Assembly: GCA_033439295.1 (NCBI GenBank)
Contig: JAVTLE010000017.1
Location: 682,001-746,000, forward strand
Reading direction: 5' to 3'
DNA: 64,000 nucleotides
Source of the DNA: Deuterostichococcus epilithicus
Taxonomy: Eukaryota > Chlorophyta > Trebouxiophyceae > Prasiolales > Stichococcaceae
Under the pieces are notes generated by a model that did no database searches, was not told the DNA's origin, and was given only the letters and a program-made list of their open reading frames with translations. Made by a program: the position numbers and the translations under genes. Position 1 is the first letter of the stretch, and every line of letters begins with the position of its first letter. Positions 57,488 through 64,000 of the stretch are shown piece by piece.

Positions 57488-60400
57488 ATGTCCGCCAAAA
57501 GCGAGACGAGCGAAGCGATGCGCCGCTTCAGCAGCGCGGGCAGCCAGATCTTGCAGATGGTCATGGTGCGTGCTCGACTGCCTATTCAACTCTCAGTCCT
57601 TTGGATGTCCGTGGGTCGAGCTTCGGAGGTGGCACGGCTGCTTGCGGCGGATGCCTTGCACTGGGCCGCTGCCGGCAGGCTGCAGAGGAATGCACATCAC
57701 CATGCACGTCGCTGAATGTGCCATGGCGTCGACTGCTGCTGCAATTTTGCAGGTGGTAAGCCGCTTCCAGGAGCTGGTGCGGCTCGCAGGGGAGGCGTAC
57801 ATTGATCCTGCCCAGCTTACCCGGGTGAGCGCCCACATGTTTGGCCCTGACTATGGGGGAAAGTGCCAGCGTGCCGCGGTGGGATCAGGAGGGCGGGGCC
57901 TACCATAGACCACATGAAAGGATTAGCAACGAAACGCAGCGCACAGCGCCTGCGGTGCCTTGGTCAGCAGGCTTAGCTGTCTCAGCGAGACCCTGCCAGC
58001 AGCCTCAGTACCTGGCATTGTATCGCCCACCCCCGCTGCCCGAGCTTGCGTCCAGAGTCAACCTTGTCGACACCTCCTCGTGAGGCACGCCCACACTTCC
58101 TTGATGCAATTCGAACCTGCAAGGCATTCGTGGCTGATATATGCAAGGCTTTTTGGGCCAATGGCGCCTCTGTTCGCTGAAGATGCGGATTTGGGTGTAG
58201 GCATCACTGCGACAGTGGTGCACTGCAAGATGAATCTGAGTGAGAGAGGGAGAGGAGGGAGAGGAGGGAGAGAGAAAGAAACATTTTTGAACAACACCTC
58301 ACGTTTGTTCTCCTGCTTCAGGTGCGGGATCTGGGAGAGGGCGCCTTTGCAAAGGTGGTGCACTGCAAGCTGAAGCGGCCGGGGGAGCCGGACATGGATG
58401 TGGCGGTGAAGCTCCTGAAGCCGGCGCTCTTCAATTCCGACCTGGACGTGTCCGACTTTGTGAAGGAGGGCATCGTGCTCAAGCGCATGCGCCACTCGTG
58501 CGTCCTTTGCTTTGCATTGTGGGAAAAAGTTCTCTCTTGACCCGCTGTGTTGCTGGTCCGGCTGCTTGCGCAGCTGAAGTCCCATGCACCGCAGAGGAAG
58601 GAGCTGCGCTCAGGCGCCCGCGCCGCTCAGGCATATGTGTGTCGCCCTGCTGCTGCACTCCTTGCCACCAAGCTTCTGGCAGCTCCCCCGGCAGCCTGTG
58701 ATCTATCAGGATGTCAGCAGTTTCACCAGTGGGACGCTGCGGCCTTCCCGCAGGTCGGTGGTGCAGACCGTGGGGCAAGGCTGCAGGGGCGTGGATGGCG
58801 GCATCGAATGACTCTGTATTCAGCACCGCTGCTTTCCTTCCCACGGATCGGTGGTGCGGAATTGGGTTCCAAGATCGCGGACGGCGGCCGTGGTGCCAAC
58901 CATCAACAGCCTGTCCATCCTTCAAGCACGCCATGTTTCAGGTCATTTGTGCCTGCAGGTCGGTGGTTCGCGTGGTGGGGCTGGGCTTCAAAAGCGCAGA
59001 CGGCGGCCGCGGCGCGAGCCCCGACAGCCTGTTCATCGTGCAGGAGCTTTGCCTCGGCGGGGCGCTGCGGGACACCGTCGCCGCGCAGATGTTCCGGCCC
59101 CGCGAGGTGAGCCAGTGGCAACACATTGTGCGGCTCTGCCGTTCCTTTTCATCGCTTGCTGCACGCGAGCGCAGCGCAAAGTCAGCGCAAAGTCGTCGCC
59201 GCCCACGTGTTTTGCCCCTGCGAGGTGCGGGAGTGACGTCAGGTGGCACGGCGGGGCGGAAGCAGGGTGACGGGTCTGTGTGACACATGAGATTCCGCTT
59301 GTTGCAGGCGGGCGCCGGGCCCGCGTGCGGCCGTGCCAGCCCCTGATCACCTGTCTCGGCCCCACGACACAGGGGAGGGGGGGGGGNGGTGAGCATGGCA
59401 GGTTGCCGTCCGGCTGGCTTTGTTGGGGTGGCGGAGGGCGGGACTGAGGGCGGCCTTGCTGGGCTGCTGCTGAAGTGTGCCATGCACAGCCTTGGCGCGC
59501 CTGCTCCTGAGGCGGTGCTGCGAGCCAGGCGTGCCGCAGCGGACGCCAGCAGTCCGTGCGCCGCAGGGCGTGGGCGCCTTGCGAGCACGAGGACGGAGGC
59601 ACGTCCTGAGTACACAGACGAGATCTATCTGATCCCCAAACCGTTCTTGACGCAGGTGCTGTACCGCTACGAGGACGGCATGCGGTGGGCGCTGCAGATC
59701 GCCTCCGGGCTGGCGCACCTGCACGCGGCGCGGCCTACCATCATCCACCGCGACCTGAAACTGGACAACGTCCTGCTGACCGGTGCGCGACCGCAAGAAA
59801 AGCAGGCAACGCGTTGCATGCCCAATGTGAGTTTTCCCGGGGTCCTCACCTGAAGCGCGCCTTCACGCAGCGCGATTGACCGCCGTCCGCCGCCAACTAA
59901 CATGGACGATGTCCTGCTCACGGGGGCCGTCCACGGGAATGACTTGTCTTCATCCGGAGAAACAATGTAATCATCCGTTCAAGCTGAGGTCCCTCGGACG
60001 TGGCCCATCAATCGTCCACTGCGACCTGAAGCTCGACAACGTGCTGTTCACGGCTGCGCGCCGGTCAGAATCGTGGCTATTCTGTATTCTGCGCCGTGGC
60101 GGTGTCTCCAACGTGCTTCCAGATCTCTTTGTGAAGTCACTGAAGGTAGATGATGCCATCATTTCTCGTGACCTTTCGTGGTCATGGTCCCTCGCTCATG
60201 CTCACGCACCAAGTCTGTGGCTGAAGCAACAGCGCCGCCGCTCTCAACGAATTCGCGGCATCTGCGTGGGGCTTCGCGGCATGCAAGCCTGGGCTCTTGC
60301 ACCTGCCTCGCGACAGCATGCCTGCAGTCTGCAAATGATGGTGCGCCGACGCAGGCGCGCGGCGGCAGCGTGAACGCAGGCGCGCGGTGGCAGCGTGAAC

Positions 60401-63400
60401 CGACAGCCGCCCTCGGCTCTGGCCGATCACGACGGTGTGCGGGGCCGCTGAACTTGTGCTACCGATACAACTGTGTCGCCAACAGGCAACTGGCCGATGC
60501 ACGCAGGCAGCAGCGCGGCCTACGAAGCCAAGATCGCGGACTTCGGGCTGCATGCCACGGTGGAGGCAACGGAACGCTCCGAGTCCGTCAAGCAGCTGTG
60601 CGTCCCCGAAACCCTCCACCTCCCCCTCCACCCCTCACACCCTACCCCCTCCCACCTCCAAGCCACATCTTGAGCTGCGCTGCTAGTGGCATGCCAGTCC
60701 GCTTGCCGGAAGGACCCTGGCACCCCCAGTCCGTATCTCGGCCAGGCTGCTCACTGCTTGTGCTGCCGCGGGTTGAGGCATTGCACGACGCCAGCGACAC
60801 CGGCCCCGGCGTCGATACACAAGACAGCCTGCTGTCCGTGCGCCGCGAGCGGTACCTGTGACACGGCGCTCGACACCAGGCGGAAGGCCCGGCAGCGCTG
60901 CCTACCGCCCATCTGGAACGTGGCTCCTGCTGGAGCCGCCAGCACGGCCGGCCGCAGCCACACTGAGGTGTGGCTCCTCGCGCTGCGGCCGGCCGGCCTG
61001 CGCTGCGGCTCCGGCGCCACAGCAGCCGGCGCGACCGGTGCGATGTGCCACGAGCCCTGCCGCGGCGGCGGCCCAGCCGCCCGCTGCGCGGCCTGCCGCT
61101 CCCAGCCGGCCGCCTGCAGGCGACCATTGGCGTCACGCCTCGGTTGCCATGCAAGCTGCCTCGTGCACTGGCATGCTGCAGGCCCCGCACACACAAAGCC
61201 CATCCCTGGGCGCCCGCCCAGCGTCAGCCGGCCCACAGCCAGTCAGCCCCCCGGCCCACCGCTCGCCGCAGGCGCACCGGCTGTGCGTGCTTGCGTGGCG
61301 TTTGGGCTGCCGGGCTACACTGGCCCCGGCAGCGCAAGGCATCCTCGCGAGTCCTGGAGCAAGGCCTGAACTAGCGTGCCACACGGCAAGCCGACCTGAA
61401 CAGCGCAAATTTTCTGGTTGCAGGAAGCGGCAGCTGACCAAGCAGACGGAGGCGGAGCGGAGCCGCCTCGCCGACGACTCTGTGGTTCGGCAGCTTGATT
61501 CCACGATGATCCACATGCCGGCGTCACGGCCCAAGGGGCCATCCAGGTAACCTGCCCCAAGCTTGTTCCATTGTGACCAACAGGTTTCCTTTGGCGGTTG
61601 CCCGGCGCTGCGGCAGCTGAATATGTGTCATGATCCACATGCTGGCGTCGCGGCCCAAGGGGTCCAGGCGAGCTGTCTGACTCCTTTCCTGCAGGTTTGT
61701 TGGCAATATTGAACCCTTAGAGCAATGCGGCAGCTGTTTTCTGCCATGCGCAGCGGTCAGCGCCTGCAGCGGCCCGCCCTCAAGCGGCTCCCTGTTGATG
61801 AATGCTGCTGCGGGCAGCGCATCTTCGGGGGAAGCTTGCAGCATGTGGATAACTTAACTGAGTTCACAAGTGCTGGCAGGGCAGTCAGGCTGGGATGCGG
61901 CAGACCAGCCAGCGCAGCGCGGAGGACACTGGCAAGCACAGCTTCCTCATGCTTTTCCAACCACAGTCGAGGCTTCAATTGTTCATGCAAACTTCCTACG
62001 TGCCCGCAGGGCGGTCAGCTTTGCGACGCAGCACGCCAGTCAGCGCTCGGCAGAGGACGCCAGCTCGCACAGCTCCCTCATGCAGCGCTTCTTCACACTG
62101 CGGAAGAAGGTCAAACCGCGGCACGACCTCACGGGTGCGTTTTTTGTGCTCAAGTAAGCGAACAGTTCTTTACCTGGTGAGCCTCACGCCTGGTCACTCC
62201 TGCCTGCGCCCGCCGGGCACGCTGCAACATGTCACATGTGTCGATCTGGAATTCTCACGTTCAGTGACTAGCTGCCCGCGGTTACTGGGCGGGCAACTTG
62301 TAGCATGCGTGGCGGCGCTCAAGACTCGTTGCAGCCTCCTCTGCCGCCGCTGCTCTGCCGCTGCTGACCACCGACAGGCAATGGACGCTTTTCATGAGAA
62401 TGTGCTCGGCGCATCGCTGTCTGTGTGAGCGGTACCGTCCCTGCTGCAACTGCAGGCCAGACGGGCAGCTTCCTGAACATGGCGCCGGAGGTGGTGTTGG
62501 GGGAGCGGTACAACGAGTCTGCGGTAAGTTTCCACCCATAACTCCCACTTCGACACTCCGACCCCTCGCATGCAACTGCGCTGCGCTTGCCTCGGCGCCT
62601 TTCAACAGCGCTGCGCTGCCGGCAGCTGGCGAGTGGCAGGTTCCAGAGGTGCTGGCGTGCAGTGTCACTGCGGACAGGGCTTGGGCCCTGGCTGAGTGTG
62701 CTCGGGGCAGCTTTCTGCGCAGCCTTCTGCTGAGTCGGCTGCCGAGCCGCATGGGCACCACTTCCCGGCCTGCCGGTTGAGCGTCGACGAGCAGATGAAC
62801 TCGGAATGCGACCGCACCTGCAGGAGACGTCCTCGTTGGCCGTTGTGTTTATTATAAGACATCACCACAGCGGCCGATGGCCTGCCAAATCGCCAGCAGA
62901 CAAGCCCTTCCCTGAGCATGCTCGGTCACCCTGCAGGACCTGTTCTCACTGGCCATCGTGCTGTACGAGATCTTCACGAAGACCATCACCGCGGCGACGG
63001 TCATCGTGCTGGGCACGCCGCATGAGTGCTCCGACTACGCCTTCAAGGTGAGGGTTTAGGGTTTTAGGTTTTAGGTTTTAGGGTTGATAGTGCTCGGCTG
63101 TGCCTTCCAGGTGGAGCACAGCCTGAACCCACAATCACTTCCCCTCTGCGCCACCACGGATGCACCTGCCGCATTCGCGGGCCCGTCCGAGCGCCCGCCC
63201 ACCCAGCGGCGCAGCTCGAACCATCGCTGCCGGCAGCGCAGCTACAGGCGGCGTGTCTGGGCAAGGCGGCAGCCTTGGGGCAAGGCGGCAGCCCTGGCAG
63301 CAAGAGTGCTGAGACTATCTTAACTTGTCCACTCCAACGAGCGGGCATGAAGGTTGCGGGGGCCCAGTCGGCCCCGGCCCACGGGCTGCCAGCGTCAAAC

Positions 63401-64000
63401 CAGTCAGCAAAGTCTGCAGTTGTCGATGGGCGCCTCACCCAGAAGCCGCAGTGCAATGTCTGAACAGACGCACAGACTACATACGTACAAAACAATGCAA
63501 CTGCCACGCAGGTGGCGCGGGGGTACCGGCGGCCCTGCCCCATGAGCTGGCCGCGGGCGCTGTCGGAGCTCATCCAGGACTGCTGGGCACAGGACCCCGA
63601 TAACCGACCCACCGCTGAGCAGGCGTGTCCGGGCTCTTTTGCTGAAGATATATCACCTGATACTATTGCCGATGCATTACATTTATAGCGCCGAGCAGGT
63701 GCGTCCTGGCCGCTTCTGCTGAAAACATCACCTGATCTTCCTCTCTAATGCATTGCATCTGTGGCGGCTGCCGCCTTGCCCCGGCAGCAACTGCCATTGC
63801 AGCGCCCAGGCAGCACATCTGGCAGGCGTAGCGGGGCCGGCAGGGGCGCCCGGGGCTGTGTCCCAGTGCGGGTGCGAGCTGCAGAGGGGGGGCTCGTGCA
63901 GGCTGTGGAGGGCCTCTGCAGCAGTCTGTGGAGCAGCCCCGCTCGCCACCGCGGCCGGCCGCAGTGTCGCGGCTGCGCAAGCTCGAAGTGTGCGGGCTGG
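57488..64000 (+). CDS. Protein kinase B: paralogue of kinase A, C-terminus beyond the window
   Basis: Exons 57488-57565, 57753-57824, 58322-58497, 58959-59106, 59656-59782, 60507-60597, 61424-61546, 62010-62134, 62456-62523, 62937-63047, 63512-63622; 410 codons so far in consistent phase. The order matches kinase A: leader helix VVSRFQELVRLAGEAYIDP, glycine loop LGEGAFAKV, VAVK lysine, SDFVKEGIVL, HRDLKLDN, IADFGLHATVE, LNMAPEVVLG, DLFSLAIVLYEIF and DCWAQDPDNRPTAEQ. All catalytic residues are present. About 108 residues lie between DFG and APE, longer than in kinase A, coded by two exons with basic ends (RKKVKPRHD). Two introns of kinase A are absent here (after its glycine-loop exon and after GGKE), while the activation insert has an extra intron. 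Exons after 63622 were not resolved. A start further upstream cannot be excluded. Confidence 0.92.
58195..58380 (+). repeat. Copy of the glycine-loop exon edge in the preceding intron
   Basis: The exon part coding KVVHCKLK (about 58352-58375) recurs at about 58213-58236 (TVVHCKMNL then stop) in the upstream intron, about 138 bases earlier. Confidence 0.65.
58237..58279 (+). repeat. Purine GGAGAG tract
   Basis: Imperfect repeats of GAGAGG/GGAGAG fill the middle of an intron of kinase B, between the junction copy and the true exon. All-purine on this strand. Confidence 0.85.
58749..59050 (+). repeat. Three copies of the acceptor edge of the kinase B exon coding SVVRVVGLGF
   Basis: The exon at 58959 (SVVRVVGLGFKSADGGRG) is preceded by copies starting near 58757 and 58848. 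Both keep the CAGGTCGGTGGT-like junction or the later GCGGACGGCGGCCG core, but have lost the frame. Confidence 0.75.
59387..59387. other. Ambiguous base in a G-run
   Basis: A single N within a run of G in an intron of kinase B. Confidence 0.9.
59739..60065 (+). repeat. Three copies of the kinase B catalytic-loop exon end
   Basis: The true exon end at 59739-59782 (IIHRDLKLDNVLLTG) is followed in the intron by copies near 59871 and 60003, both about 132 bases apart. The second reads SIVHCDLKLDNVLFTA, with Cys in place of the catalytic-loop Arg. Confidence 0.85.
61488..61680 (+). repeat. Copy of the donor edge of the first activation-insert exon
   Basis: The exon end coding QLDSTMIHMPASRPKGPS (61488-61546) recurs at about 61610-61668 (VMIHMLASRPKGS) in the following intron, about 122 bases on. 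Confidence 0.85.
61880..62125 (+). repeat. Copy of the acceptor edge of the second activation-insert exon
   Basis: The exon 62010-62134 starts RAVSFATQHASQRSAEDASSH. A copy with stops lies at about 61878-61965 (RAVRLGCGRPASAARRTLAS in a shifted frame), about 132 bases upstream. Confidence 0.8.
63051..63084 (+). repeat. Interstitial telomere-type repeat
   Basis: Four or five units alternating between TTTAGGG and TTTTAGG lie in the kinase B intron four bases after the donor at 63048. The mixed unit length resembles both the plant/Chlorella and the Chlamydomonas telomere repeat. Confidence 0.85.
63612..63770 (+). repeat. Copy of the donor edge of the last resolved kinase B exon
   Basis: The junction after TAEQ at 63622 and about 60 intron bases are duplicated about 76 bases later, with the copied GAGCAG at 63693-63698. 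The copy has a GT where the first has GC. Confidence 0.75.

Overview
This is an intron-rich, GC-rich nuclear window from a eukaryote, almost certainly a chlorophyte green alga and most likely a trebouxiophyte. The grounds are many short exons with GT-AG introns, a plant-type peroxisomal multifunctional protein, a bestrophin-like channel with a probable plastid transit peptide, expansin modules joined by a proline-rich linker, and a short stretch of TTTAGGG/TTTTAGG telomere-type repeat inside an intron. The species is not identified. No tRNA or rRNA genes, no CRISPR arrays and no recognisable transposons or viral elements were seen.

Layout, left to right. (1) 1-5005, minus: peroxisomal beta-oxidation multifunctional protein (hydratase plus part of the dehydrogenase), cut by the left edge. 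(2) 5396-17689, minus: a family-A DNA polymerase of the theta/nu type with a glutamine-rich N-terminus and no helicase. (3) 18104-23059, plus: a 415-residue bestrophin-like chloride channel, divergent from the polymerase. (4) 24334-29666, plus: protein kinase A, 449 residues, ending in a CaaX box. (5) 30290-36737, plus: a secreted protein of 755 residues with two complete expansin modules. (6) 37677 to about 42350, minus: a PH-domain protein. (7) 43252-46285, plus: a mitochondrial p32/MAM33 protein. (8) about 47130-48823, minus: a weakly supported membrane protein. (9) about 48930-51831, plus: a TMEM205-like (DUF4149) protein. (10) 52808-55707, plus: a secreted protein with two antibiotic-biosynthesis-monooxygenase (ABM) type domains. 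(11) 56272-57357, minus: a hypothetical gene. (12) 57488 to beyond 64000, plus: protein kinase B, a paralogue of kinase A.

Exon joins were worked out by hand from splice consensus and reading-frame phase. For MFP2 (within the window), the channel, kinase A and the double expansin, every join keeps phase and the exon sum is a whole number of codons. The other models are partly approximate. The genes are functionally unrelated (peroxisomal lipid breakdown, DNA repair, plastid ion homeostasis, signalling, cell wall, mitochondrion), so this is an ordinary chromosomal neighbourhood, not an operon-like cluster. Several pairs are divergent with short shared promoters.

The most striking signal is architectural. 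In at least eight of the twelve genes, introns hold one to three decayed tandem copies of the neighbouring splice junction together with 30-90 bases of the adjoining exon, usually spaced about 105-145 bases apart. The copies carry stops or damaged splice sites, so they look like a recurrent, genome-wide way of lengthening introns.
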